A stretch of 44,885 bases of DNA from Streptococcus parasanguinis (GCF_001073155.1 NZ_JVEE01000038.1:1-44885); one strand, 5' to 3'; positions 7,402 through 15,662 are shown, counted from the first letter of the stretch. Numbers and translations are program-made. The notes: generated by a model from the sequence alone, not told the origin.

Positions 7402-8551
7402 AGATTACGAGGTTTCTCCTCTATCTTTTTTAAATTCTTCCATGCTCAAGGAGTGGTCTGAAAGGAACAATATTACACCTAATCAAGTTGATGCATTGTC
7501 TAATGTTCATGTGTTATGGGAATGTACGAACTGTCACGGAGAGTATTCATGCTCACCATTTGAAAAAACAGATAGATCTTGTCCATTTTGTTCAAATAGA
7601 GAAAAACTTCAAGATTTTAATACACTAAATGAAACACATCCCTATTTGAAGGAATTTTGGGACCTCAGTAATGAAAGGGATTTTTCTGAATATTGGTTTA
7701 AGTCGAAGAATGTAGTTAGTTGGGTTTGCCCTTGTTGTAAAATCAACTTTCAATGTAGCCTAGCCGAAATGATCAGTCGAACCGATTTAGAAAATCAAAA
7801 CTTTCAAACATGTCCTAATCAATGTGACTGGAGGACTGAGATATTTAAAAATAATATTTTCCTTAAAGAACCAAAACTCATCAAAGAATGGAGCGCTAAA
7901 AATAAAATTCCTATTCATTTAGCTCAGACAACGATTGAGACCAAAAAATATTGGTGGGATTGTTCAAAGTGTCATGGGACATATTTATCTTCTATCCCAA
8001 TTCGAAGAGAAGTTTCTCAGTGTTGTCCTTACTGTAACAACGATAAGCCTCTGAAGGGGTATAATACATTTGATTATTTGTACCCTGAACTAGCAACATT
8101 GTGGGCACCAAATAATAAAGTCTCTATGGATAGTTTTGTTCCATTATTAACTGAAAAAAGGTTTTATTTATGGCGCTGTAAAGAATGTAACTTCGAATTT
8201 CATGAGCGCTTCAGCATTATACTAAATAAGTATTTAAGTTCCGAGACAAAAGATCTTAAAGAAATGTGTCCATTTTGTGCAGAATTAAAAGAAAGACAAG
8301 ATAATATCTCTTTTGAAGATTTAATGAATGAGTGGGACTACCTTAATAATCTTATTCTAGGAGATCCAGAAAGAATCACAAATAGTACGAAATTAAGATT
8401 TTGGTGGATTTGTAAGAACAATCCAGAGCATCGTTATAGAATGGCTATCGTAGATAAGATTGCAAATGTAAAACGATCTATCGAGCCATGTATGTTTTGT
8501 AAAGGCCGTAGACGAAAAAGAGAACATTTTGTTCCTTATAGGAAAATTTAA
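7379..8551 (+). CDS. Zinc-ribbon repeat protein, 3' part (continues in the +1 frame)
   Basis: This frame is open from upstream of 7379 to TAA at 8551 and holds five further zinc-ribbon-like units: WECTNC...CPFC, WVCPCC...CPNQC, WDCSKC...CPYC, WRCKEC...CPFC, WICKNN...CMFC. A very basic tail ends it. No plausible Shine-Dalgarno sits at a suitable distance from a start; the first GTG in frame (7349) has AAGAGG almost abutting it. Deleting one base near 7387-7397 would fuse it smoothly to the preceding ORF (SSFEEV joined to DKDYEVSP). It is therefore a broken or recoded 3' half rather than a separate gene. Alternatives are a sequencing error or a +1 recoding event at AGA-TAA. Confidence 0.55.
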   Translation, partial: HLKKLLDKDYEVSPLSFLNSSMLKEWSERNNITPNQVDALSNVHVLWECTNCHGEYSCSPFEKTDRSCPFCSNREKLQDFNTLNETHPYLKEFWDLSNERDFSEYWFKSKNVVSWVCPCCKINFQCSLAEMISRTDLENQNFQTCPNQCDWRTEIFKNNIFLKEPKLIKEWSAKNKIPIHLAQTTIETKKYWWDCSKCHGTYLSSIPIRREVSQCCPYCNNDKPLKGYNTFDYLYPELATLWAPNNKVSMDSFVPLLTEKRFYLWRCKECNFEFHERFSIILNKYLSSETKDLKEMCPFCAELKERQDNISFEDLMNEWDYLNNLILGDPERITNSTKLRFWWICKNNPEHRYRMAIVDKIANVKRSIEPCMFCKGRRRKREHFVPYRKI

Positions 8552-8583
8552 AAAACAGGTTCAAATTTGAACTTGTTTTTTTA
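8550..8583 (+). terminator. Intrinsic terminator closing the element operon
   Basis: CAGGTTCAAA pairs with TTTGAACTTG (one G.U), flanked by an A tract and T7. It lies directly after the zinc-ribbon stop and is nearly palindromic, so it may work on both strands. Confidence 0.8.
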
Positions 8584-8595
8584 TCATAGATTTTT

Positions 8596-8700
8596 ATAAA
8601 GTACATTATTTTAAAAGATTGTATTTTTAGTTTTCAAGTAGATAATGTACAGAATTTAAGTATGCGAAAGATTTAGTTTTCGCGGGAATAAAGTACATTT
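8596..8700. repeat. Short direct and inverted repeats at the probable right end of the element
   Basis: ATAAAGTACATT occurs at 8596-8607 and again at 8688-8699. An inverted core AATGTAC lies at 8644-8650, close to the midpoint. A hairpin GCGAAA...TTTCGC (8664-8683) lies between. This cluster sits between the cargo terminator and difSL, where the right end should be. The repeats could be recombinase-binding sites; no matching set is visible at the left of the window. Confidence 0.4.
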
Positions 8701-8744
8701 TTTGCTCAAAAAAAATTTTTGTTAAAGATATTAAACCCTATAAC

Positions 8745-8775
8745 ATCTTTCCGAAAAACTATAATTTTCTTGAAA
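8745..8775 (+). other. difSL: difSL chromosome dimer resolution site
   Basis: A 31-bp site begins ATCTTTCCG and ends TTTTCTTGAAA, with the central ACTATAA segment. It matches the difSL site that I remember for streptococci and lactococci and lies immediately upstream of xerS, the known arrangement. It appears intact despite the mobile element ending within about 50-150 bp. The last six bases (TTGAAA) also serve as the probable -35 of xerS. Confidence 0.85.
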
Positions 8776-8798
8776 AATATATCTGGCTATGCTATACT
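8770..8798 (+). promoter_or_regulatory. xerS promoter overlapping difSL
   Basis: TTGAAA (8770-8775), a 17-bp spacer and TATACT (8793-8798), with an extended -10 TG at 8790-8791. Because the -35 lies in the right arm of difSL, XerS bound at the site should compete with RNA polymerase. Confidence 0.7.
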
Positions 8799-8826
8799 AC
8801 TAGTATAGAAAGATTTGGAGAAAAAC

Positions 8827-9897
8827 ATGAAACGCGAGATCTTATTAGAACGGATTGATAAACTCAAACAAGTCATGCCCTGGTATGTATTGGAATATTA
8901 TCAATCGAAACTGGCCGTTCCCTACAGTTTTACAACCTTGTACGAATACTTAAAGGAATACGATCGATTTTTCACCTGGGTCTTAGAATCTGGTATATCG
9001 GATGCTGACACCATGGCCGAGATCCCTTTAGACGTTCTGGAACACATGACCAAGAAAGACATGGAATCCTTTATTCTTTACTTACGCGAACGTCCTTTGC
9101 TTAATGCTAACACAACTAAAAATGGAGTTTCTCAAACGACAATAAACCGTACCCTTTCTGCACTATCTAGTCTCTATAAGTATTTGACCGAGGAGGTTGA
9201 GAATGAGCAAGGGGAACCTTATTTCTACCGTAACGTCATGAAGAAGGTTGCTACCAAGAAAAAGAAAGAAACCTTGGCTGCGCGAGCCGAAAATATCAAA
9301 CAAAAACTCTTTTTAGGAGATGAAACAGAAGGTTTTCTTAACTATATCGACCAGGAGTACCCTCAAACACTCTCAAATCGCGCCCTATCCTCCTTTAATA
9401 AGAATAAAGAGCGAGATTTAGCCATTATAGCACTCCTTCTTGCTTCTGGTGTCCGTCTCTCTGAAGCCGTTAACCTAGACCTTCGTGACCTCAATCTTAA
9501 GATGATGGTGATTGACGTCACTCGAAAAGGTGGAAAACGAGACTCTGTCAATGTTGCTGCCTTTGCTAAGCCTTATCTAGAGCAATATCTTGCTATTCGA
9601 GACAAACGTTACAAGACAGAAAAGACTGATACAGCTCTATTCTTAACCTTGTATCGAGGTGTTCCAAACCGGATTGATGCTTCTAGCGTTGAAAAAATGG
9701 TGGCCAAGTATTCAGAAGACTTCAAAGTCCGCGTGACGCCCCATAAACTACGCCATACATTAGCAACGCGTCTCTATGATGCAACCAAATCACAGGTTTT
9801 GGTCAGCCACCAGCTGGGACATGCCAGCACACAAGTTACCGACTTGTATACGCATATCGTTAATGATGAACAGAAAAATGCCTTGGATAGTTTATAA
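8827..9897 (+). CDS. xerS: Tyrosine recombinase XerS
   Basis: This 356-aa protein, the usual XerS length, is the single recombinase that resolves chromosome dimers at difSL with FtsK in streptococci. Box I is ASGVRLSEA, with a Lys in VTRKGGKRD. Box II is TPHKLRH, then [15 protein letters not shown] with the nucleophilic Tyr near the C-terminus. The N-terminal core-binding domain starts [13 protein letters not shown]. The ATG at 8827 is chosen because GGAG (8817-8820) is correctly spaced; an upstream in-frame TTG (8815) is unlikely. The gene follows its own site directly and is monocistronic, ended by the terminator at 9938-9980. Confidence 0.95.
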   Translation: MKREILLERIDKLKQVMPWYVLEYYQSKLAVPYSFTTLYEYLKEYDRFFTWVLESGISDADTMAEIPLDVLEHMTKKDMESFILYLRERPLLNANTTKNGVSQTTINRTLSALSSLYKYLTEEVENEQGEPYFYRNVMKKVATKKKKETLAARAENIKQKLFLGDETEGFLNYIDQEYPQTLSNRALSSFNKNKERDLAIIALLLASGVRLSEAVNLDLRDLNLKMMVIDVTRKGGKRDSVNVAAFAKPYLEQYLAIRDKRYKTEKTDTALFLTLYRGVPNRIDASSVEKMVAKYSEDFKVRVTPHKLRHTLATRLYDATKSQVLVSHQLGHASTQVTDLYTHIVNDEQKNALDSL

Positions 9898-9937
9898 AAT
9901 TACATAACGTAAATTATGTAAATGATTTTTATGTTAG

Positions 9938-9980
9938 AAAAAGAGCGTAGATTTTTATATGGAATCTTACGCTCTTTTAT
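9938..9980. terminator. Bidirectional terminator between xerS and the convergent gene
   Basis: AAAAGAGCGTA...TACGCTCTTTT stem, flanked by A and T tracts on both sides, so it can serve xerS and the minus-strand gene at 9985. Confidence 0.8.
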
Positions 9981-9984
9981 TATT

Positions 9985-10626
9985 CTATAAAAATTCAATC
10001 CAATAATTTCTGTGTGGCTCAATTATAACTGGTTTTCCCCAAAATGATTTTAGATAAGCCAGGTTTGCAGGGGTGACAGGTCTTTTTTCACTATTATACT
10101 TTTCTGCACTTTCTTTCGTTAAAAAGCATTTAACTGCTTCATATGGTGTTCCGTCACTCGCTATTCGATCAATTCCTAAATAAGCAATTTCATCACCGGC
10201 CTTCGGAAAATCTGTAAATAGTTTACCAATAAAATAAACCGTCTTATCTTTCATTAATTCATAAGCTTTACTATTTTCCAATCTGTTATTCGCTGCAGCG
10301 TACATGATACAAAAGCTATCCACGATATCTTTCAAAGGCATTAATTCTTCTTTGCTAACGATTATTTCCTCAGGAGCAAGACCACCAATGATTAAGTTTT
10401 TATAATAAGGTTGCTGGATGACGTTATCTAAAGCCATTCCTAATGGTAGTTTGACAGCTTGATAGCCTAATGGTTCTAGCGCTTGCTTTTTCTGGTCAAG
10501 GTGTTCTTGTGTAATACTGACATACAAATCATATGGACTTGAAGATTGTTGCTTTCTAAAAAAAGCCACGACTATACGATCTAACTGTTCAAATAGACCA
10601 AGATTTTCCACTGGAACTCTCATCAT
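9985..10626 (-). CDS. Hypothetical protein, possibly SseB-like
   Basis: This 213-aa soluble protein has no signal or membrane segment. The C-terminal half (FLTKESAEKYNSEKRPVTPA, then KPVIIEPHRNYWIEFL) looks like an SseB-type fold, in which a 'T-S-E-A...F' strand-helix precedes a short hydrophobic strand; this match is weak and from pattern memory only. Start is the first of two ATGs (10626) after AAGGGG. It is a single gene with its own promoter (TTGATA, 17 bp, TACAAT; roughly 10659-10687), convergent with xerS. No function can be assigned. Confidence 0.6.
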   Translation of the reverse strand: MMRVPVENLGLFEQLDRIVVAFFRKQQSSSPYDLYVSITQEHLDQKKQALEPLGYQAVKLPLGMALDNVIQQPYYKNLIIGGLAPEEIIVSKEELMPLKDIVDSFCIMYAAANNRLENSKAYELMKDKTVYFIGKLFTDFPKAGDEIAYLGIDRIASDGTPYEAVKCFLTKESAEKYNSEKRPVTPANLAYLKSFWGKPVIIEPHRNYWIEFL

Positions 10627-10740
10627 CGAATATAATCCCCTTTTGTGTTCAGATTTCCTCTATATTGTACACTCATAGTTTTCGAATATCAAGAAAAGAG
10701 ACCATGTCATGAACGAACTTTCGTTTTATTACGATATCAT

Positions 10741-11631
10741 CTACCAAGCATAATTTTTCTCACCGCAGGTAGCCATGGCTGCTAATAATTCCTCTGGTGT
10801 CAGTTTCTTCAAGCCTCCATAGGTTGGATCCTGTACATGTGTATCGGGATCTAGATAATAGATTGATGAGATGTCCTTGCCATCTGCTGTCAATTCATAG
10901 CCTACTCCAATCACATTATGTTCCCCACTTTTTCCAGGATAGATTTGTGCTACATTGAAGGTGTAATAGAGAGGATATCCATCATCAATATCTTTGCGCA
11001 CACGTTCTTTAAAGAGACGGATATCTTCCGAATCTGGACGTGCATCTGTTACAGTAACCAATCGATAGCCTGCTTGATTTCCACTTGGTTCCGGATAGCC
11101 AAATAGATTCTGATTCAAGACGCGAATGGCATCTCGATTATGAGTCCCATAGGGATTATAAGTCCCCATTTCCTTAGCCAATTGATGTTGAGAGACGCTA
11201 ACCCCTCGACTAGCCAGCATCATATGGACTGTCGCCGGTGCACAGAAATACCATTCTTCTTGAAGCTTTAGAGGAATAGGCAATAGTTTTCGGATCCCTT
11301 GATTCACTTTACTAGATGATTCTTGCTCGGGCGATTGAGAAGGTTGCGTATTCTCTTTCATTGAAGCTTGTTCCTGTTTTGAAGATGGCAAAGTTTGCTG
11401 AGTTCCGGCTTCCGTACTGCCTTCCTTAATTTTTAATCGCTCTGCTACCTCTGCTGGCATTTGAGGATTAGGTTCTGTACGCTCCTTTGTTTTTACACTA
11501 ACTGTTGTTGATGAAGAGGATGTGACCTTACGAGTGCTGGAAGAACTTGTTTGGCTTTCTTTTTGTGTCGCTGTACAGCCAGATAAACCAAGCAAAGTCA
11601 GAAGTACAAGGAATAAATGAACTTTTCTCAT
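10741..11631 (-). CDS. Lipoprotein with C39-like cysteine peptidase domain
   Basis: This 296-aa protein has a lipoprotein signal (MRKVHLFLVLL...LSGC), a Ser/Thr/Gln-rich linker of about 100 residues, then a peptidase C39-like (C39_2) domain. The probable catalytic Cys is in EEWYFCAPATVH, His in GEHNVIGVGY and Asp in YYLDPD. Proteins of this family are usually cell-surface proteins of unknown substrate. ATG 11631 is preferred over the longer frame to 11652 because AAAGGAG precedes it at 8 bases. It is last of a four-gene operon with an ABC transporter of the bacteriocin-associated type. It could therefore process or degrade a peptide outside the cell; this is inference. Confidence 0.75.
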   Translation of the reverse strand: MRKVHLFLVLLTLLGLSGCTATQKESQTSSSSTRKVTSSSSTTVSVKTKERTEPNPQMPAEVAERLKIKEGSTEAGTQQTLPSSKQEQASMKENTQPSQSPEQESSSKVNQGIRKLLPIPLKLQEEWYFCAPATVHMMLASRGVSVSQHQLAKEMGTYNPYGTHNRDAIRVLNQNLFGYPEPSGNQAGYRLVTVTDARPDSEDIRLFKERVRKDIDDGYPLYYTFNVAQIYPGKSGEHNVIGVGYELTADGKDISSIYYLDPDTHVQDPTYGGLKKLTPEELLAAMATCGEKNYAW

Positions 11632-11645
11632 GATTTTTCTCCTTT

Positions 11646-12776
11646 CTACCATTCTTGATAGCGCATTACGGAGTTTTCATTTCGATAGATTTCACCTTTT
11701 GGAATCTCACTATCCTTCTTTTTGAATTGAACCCATAGAATCCCTTTATCCGATAGTAAAATGGGGCCATGATCATATAAATAATGAATCCGATGCCTTA
11801 AATCCCACAAATAATATTGAGATTTAACACGCTCCTCACTTCTTCTTTCTCCCATATATGTGAAATAAATATTGCGATATATGGAGGTTTCTGCCTGTGA
11901 AGTAGAAAATATCTTTTTATGGTTTTTATTTTCGAAGGTAAACGAAGCATCTTTATTATTTGCAACCAAGTATAGAAGATTGTGCCCATTCGTCATTAAA
12001 TCGACATAATAGCGTTGATCATCCTTTGTTTGATCTATAACTTTTTTCTGCCCATCATTTAAGGAGTAGGCTACAATTTTTGTAGTTAAAGCTGTGTTAT
12101 CAATTTGTACATAATACAAGTGATCTTTAAAGACAGTCGGAAAACCGCTATTTTCTGATTCAATCGTCTGATGAACCCCTGTTTCAAGGTCAACTTCTTC
12201 AATCTGATATAGGCTATCGCCTACTTCATAATTTATAAAGAGTTTCTGGTTGGATCGAGCTACTTGAGTAACTGGAACCGTTCCGATAGGTCTCCTATCG
12301 ATCAGTGTCGTTAAAGATTTGTCCTTTATCTTCCAAAGATAGTAAATCCCTGTTTGATTGAGTTGATCATACTCTTCAAAAACAACAATATCATGATCAA
12401 CATAGCTGACAGCTACATGAGTCAGATTAGATGTCTTTTCAACATCTTTTATCTTATGAAATTCCTTGGTATGTAAATTCATACTGGCAAGATAATTCTG
12501 ATCATCATGTCCTTGGTCAACAGCCTCGCCATAGGCAATCCCATCATTTGACAGTGCGGTAGGTGTAAAGATTTTCCCATCTGGATAAGGGATAGAAATA
12601 GAATTTTTTAATAAATCTTCTGCCTTTCTTTCCTCGAACCCTATTTTCCTGGATACATTGGCACTACCGGATGGAGATTTTTTTTGTGGACCTACAAGTG
12701 TGCAAGCTGATAAGAGAATGATAATACCAAGGATGATAAAACTGAAAAATTTTTGTTCGAATGAATCTTTCTTCAT
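11646..12776 (-). CDS. Lipoprotein of unknown function, beta-propeller-like
   Basis: This 376-aa protein has a lipobox (IIILLSAC) after a short charged N-terminus, so it is membrane-anchored on the outside. The mature part shows repeating beta-strand units with 'YYLWKI', 'LYYLVAN' and 'HYLYDHGPILLSDKGILW' segments, suggestive of a six- or seven-bladed propeller. No catalytic motif is seen. AGGAGG lies upstream of the ATG at 12776. It sits 66 bp downstream of the ABC ATPase and slightly overlaps the longer frame of the C39-like lipoprotein gene, so it is co-transcribed. I do not recognise a named family. Confidence 0.65.
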   Translation of the reverse strand: MKKDSFEQKFFSFIILGIIILLSACTLVGPQKKSPSGSANVSRKIGFEERKAEDLLKNSISIPYPDGKIFTPTALSNDGIAYGEAVDQGHDDQNYLASMNLHTKEFHKIKDVEKTSNLTHVAVSYVDHDIVVFEEYDQLNQTGIYYLWKIKDKSLTTLIDRRPIGTVPVTQVARSNQKLFINYEVGDSLYQIEEVDLETGVHQTIESENSGFPTVFKDHLYYVQIDNTALTTKIVAYSLNDGQKKVIDQTKDDQRYYVDLMTNGHNLLYLVANNKDASFTFENKNHKKIFSTSQAETSIYRNIYFTYMGERRSEERVKSQYYLWDLRHRIHYLYDHGPILLSDKGILWVQFKKKDSEIPKGEIYRNENSVMRYQEW

Positions 12777-12842
12777 CAGCCTATACCTCCTGAATAGCTA
12801 TAAAAGATAATCTAGAAGATCCTACCATTCTTCAACCATGGA

Positions 12843-13469
12843 CTAGTTGAGCCTTATCACTTCGTCAGCTTTTTCCCATATTACTGGATTATGGGTTGCA
12901 ATAATGATTATACGCTCTTGATTCTTTAACATTAAGAGCAAGTCCATCACCTCTTGTGAGGTTTCTGGATCCAGTGCTGCAGTTAGTTCATCTGCCAAAA
13001 TTAAAGGTGGATCTTTTAAAATAACTTTAGCTAATGCGACACGTTGCGCCTCTCCCCCCGATAATTCATAAATCTTTTGATCCAGAGCAAGGTAAGCCAA
13101 TCCTACTTTTTTGAGCACTTCTTCCTCTTGCTGCTTCTTCTCTTTTTTCGTTAATTTTTGCCCAATCAATCCCAAATCTAAATTTGTAGCGATAGTCTCG
13201 TTTTCAAGTAGGCCAAAGTTTTGGAAGAGATAACCTAATTCACGCTTAAAGAAGTGATGCTGTTTGATTTGTTTCAGTTCTTGCCCTTGATAGTTTATAC
13301 TCCCTTCTTCATAAGGCTCTATCTTCGCCAAGATATTGAGCAAGGTTGTTTTACCACACCCACTATTTCCGATCAGAGCATAGACCTTACCTTCTGTAAA
13401 TTGCAAGCTCAAATCTTGAAAGACCGTTCGTTGGCCAAATGATTTGGTTAAATGTTCTACGCTAATCAT
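12843..13469 (-). CDS. ABC transporter ATP-binding protein, bacteriocin-associated type
   Basis: This 208-aa nucleotide-binding subunit has Walker A GNSGCGKTT, Q-loop LFQNFGLL, signature LSGGEAQRVALAK, Walker B LILADELTAALD and H-loop ATHNP. Length and order match the small ATPase found next to DUF1430 proteins in lactococcin 972-type loci. Its ATG at 13469 is one base beyond the stop of the membrane protein, and its AAAGGAG lies inside the last codons of that gene. The two should form one exporter or immunity complex at the membrane. MacB/LolD-type function in lipoprotein or peptide handling is the alternative. Confidence 0.8.
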   Translation of the reverse strand: MISVEHLTKSFGQRTVFQDLSLQFTEGKVYALIGNSGCGKTTLLNILAKIEPYEEGSINYQGQELKQIKQHHFFKRELGYLFQNFGLLENETIATNLDLGLIGQKLTKKEKKQQEEEVLKKVGLAYLALDQKIYELSGGEAQRVALAKVILKDPPLILADELTAALDPETSQEVMDLLLMLKNQERIIIIATHNPVIWEKADEVIRLN

Positions 13470-13470
13470 A

Positions 13471-15480
13471 TTAGGCTCCTTTCAGTACAGTGGCTAACAA
13501 GTGCTCTTCTTTATGAGACCGGTACAGGAGAATGAACCAAGCATTAGTAATAAATAGCAAGAGAGTGACAAGAGCAATCCACCAATCCGAAGTGAGAATG
13601 AATACAAGGAAGCTTCCTAATAGTAAGAGGACACTTTCTGAGAGCAAAATCGTTTGGTGAATGTTTACAAATCCCAGACCTGCAATCTTCTTCAAGAAGA
13701 TTGGTCTTCTAAACTCTTCAAAATATAGGAAATTCATAGTGTTAAAAAGAAGAACAGAGGTTGCTATACCAAAGACTCCTCCTGCAATCGCCATGAGATT
13801 TTCTATTTGTATGTTTTGGGCCATTTGCTGGTAAACGTCCACTGCATAGTCGTACTGACTAACACTTTTTTCAAGATCATACTCAGCGACTAGCTTCTTA
13901 CTATTCTGAAGCCCATTAAAATAAAGGTAGGAATCTAGGTGGGTGAAATATGGATTCTCATAGCCTCCAAAACTTTCAGGTTGTATAACCACTAAGACAG
14001 GATCTGTAAAGAATTGCTTATAGCTGATTGGTGTGTTGTTGTAGATAAAGCGTTTTTGATGATTCGGAATATACGTTACCTGCGCCTTCATTGATAAGGT
14101 GATATTTCCTTGATCATCTCGAGGAGATAGATAATCTTCATATCGTTTGATCATCTCCTCTTCTCGACCTTTTAATTTTTCCGGAAGTAACAGACCAAAT
14201 TCCCCTGCTTGTAAGTGATTTAAGTGATCTTTTTCTTCAGGAGAAACTGGAACACCTTGGATTTCGAGGTAATTTGGAGTTACATAGAGAGTTCGTGCAA
14301 GAGGATCGTAATCTGTGATTGAAAACTCTTTACCTGTACTAGGATCCGTCATAACTCCTTTTGAACTAAAAGATACGAGATTATGATAAGCTAAAAGACC
14401 ACCATTTTCAATACCAGACTCGATGAGCTTGGACCATTTCTCCCTATTTTCCTTCAGCCTCTCTTTACTGGTAATCTGATTGCCATATTCTCGACTTGTA
14501 CTAATTTGGACCCAATTCGACTGTTTTGACCAAGCCTCACTTCCCTCTTGGTAGGTTTGCCAGACTGATCCATAAATACTGATTCGATGAACTGCAAGGC
14601 CAATTAGTGCCACAGCGAGAAATTGACAAATAAAGAGGAAAACCAATATGCGCTTCAATGGAACCTTCCCTTTTAAAAGGGGGACTAAATGAATCGTTTG
14701 AATACTATATGCAAAGAGGAAGGATAAGAAAACAGACAAAATTAGTAAAATCCCATTGTAAATAATACTACTGAAAATGACGATGGAATAGGAAAAAGGT
14801 GTCAATTGAAAGCAATAAATCAGAACAGCACCCATTATACTTGCGCCAATACATCCCAAAAGCAACTCTATACTATCATCTTTTAGAGAATGTCCGAAAA
14901 GTTGCAAGCGTCTCATTCCTGAAATATATCGAATCCCAGCACTTCTCATTTCTTGTGTTTTTTGAATAATCGTAAAAGAGCTAAAACTAATGATAAAAAT
15001 GACTAAGGCAAGTGATTGTGAACCTGAGCCAAAAAAGGCAATAAAGGTCAGCAGAAGATTCGGTTTCTCAATAAAAGTTTGTGAGAAACCAAGAGTATGA
15101 AGCGTTTGATCCAGCTTTTCAGTTTCCAATTCACCTGTTAATACATAATAATTCGTTAGCAGGCTTTCTTTGGTAGCCAGTTCTTTCTTCTCTCTTTTAA
15201 TCCCAAGAGGAAGTTTTCCCTCTCCGTAGATTTCATAGGTGAAAACAACCTGCCCCTTAGAGTCTGTTCTTTGTATCTGACGGGCAATTATACTATGATT
15301 TTCCCTTGCCAAGCGGTCTAAACTGGAAGATAAGTCTTCATATGTGACGCTCTTATCTTGTCTTACCACACCTACTACCGGAAGACTGCGGTGGATAAGC
15401 GTATTTGGAGAAATAAAGGCAATCCAAATCAAAAAGCTAGAGATGAAAAGGTTTGATAAAATAATAAAGACACGTTTCAT
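13471..15480 (-). CDS. Bacteriocin-associated integral membrane protein (DUF1430-like)
   Basis: This 669-aa permease-like protein has one N-terminal membrane segment (FIILSNLFISSFLIWIAF), a short extracellular part, a cluster of about four to five helices between residues 150 and 300, a large extracellular domain (about 305-550), and three helices at the C-terminus. This is the layout of the '7TM bacteriocin immunity/export' proteins near lactococcin 972-like genes and resembles FtsX/MacB permeases. It is first in the operon. The Shine-Dalgarno is poor (GAAAGTG), which may matter because a short leader ORF with a strong site precedes it. No bacteriocin precursor is seen upstream. Confidence 0.65.
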   Translation of the reverse strand: MKRVFIILSNLFISSFLIWIAFISPNTLIHRSLPVVGVVRQDKSVTYEDLSSSLDRLARENHSIIARQIQRTDSKGQVVFTYEIYGEGKLPLGIKREKKELATKESLLTNYYVLTGELETEKLDQTLHTLGFSQTFIEKPNLLLTFIAFFGSGSQSLALVIFIISFSSFTIIQKTQEMRSAGIRYISGMRRLQLFGHSLKDDSIELLLGCIGASIMGAVLIYCFQLTPFSYSIVIFSSIIYNGILLILSVFLSFLFAYSIQTIHLVPLLKGKVPLKRILVFLFICQFLAVALIGLAVHRISIYGSVWQTYQEGSEAWSKQSNWVQISTSREYGNQITSKERLKENREKWSKLIESGIENGGLLAYHNLVSFSSKGVMTDPSTGKEFSITDYDPLARTLYVTPNYLEIQGVPVSPEEKDHLNHLQAGEFGLLLPEKLKGREEEMIKRYEDYLSPRDDQGNITLSMKAQVTYIPNHQKRFIYNNTPISYKQFFTDPVLVVIQPESFGGYENPYFTHLDSYLYFNGLQNSKKLVAEYDLEKSVSQYDYAVDVYQQMAQNIQIENLMAIAGGVFGIATSVLLFNTMNFLYFEEFRRPIFLKKIAGLGFVNIHQTILLSESVLLLLGSFLVFILTSDWWIALVTLLLFITNAWFILLYRSHKEEHLLATVLKGA

Positions 15481-15573
15481 ATCATCACACTTTCTAAAGC
15501 ATCAAAGGTAAATATTATTCAGCTAGTCAATCAATTTCCTTGTTTAGTGATTGCTGAGTATTTAAAATTTTAT

Positions 15574-15597
15574 TTATACTTTTGTAAACGAATACAT
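15574..15597 (-). CDS. Possible 7-codon leader peptide ahead of the DUF1430-like gene
   Basis: On the minus strand AAAGGTGGAG is followed by an ATG (15597-15595) and a reading frame MYSFTKV ending in TAA (15574-15576). It lies between the operon promoter and the first gene. A weak hairpin (CAGCAATCA...TGATT...GCTG) follows it. It could be a translated attenuator or simply a chance frame; the strong Shine-Dalgarno is the only reason to list it. Confidence 0.25.
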   Translation of the reverse strand: MYSFTKV

Positions 15598-15609
15598 TTC
15601 TCCACCTTT

Positions 15610-15638
15610 ACTATACTACAAAATCCTTAGTAAAACAA
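15610..15638 (-). promoter_or_regulatory. Promoter of the DUF1430/ABC/lipoprotein operon
   Basis: On the minus strand TTGTTT (15638-15633), a 17-bp spacer and TATAGT (15615-15610). It lies just downstream of the lplA terminator. Confidence 0.55.
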
Positions 15639-15662
15639 TAATTTCTATGTGAAACTAGTTTC

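Noticed and set aside
9899-9920. TTACATAA...TTATGTAA inverted repeat after xerS, echoed by a similar repeat near 20054-20074
   Set aside because: Short AT-rich palindromes of this kind arise by chance in a low-GC genome, and the two places share no functional context.
10678-10692. TTCGAATA on the plus strand upstream of the SseB-like gene, identical to a competence-box core
   Set aside because: It points away from the adjacent gene and into antisense sequence, with no gene to drive; it overlaps the -35 to -10 spacer of the minus-strand promoter.
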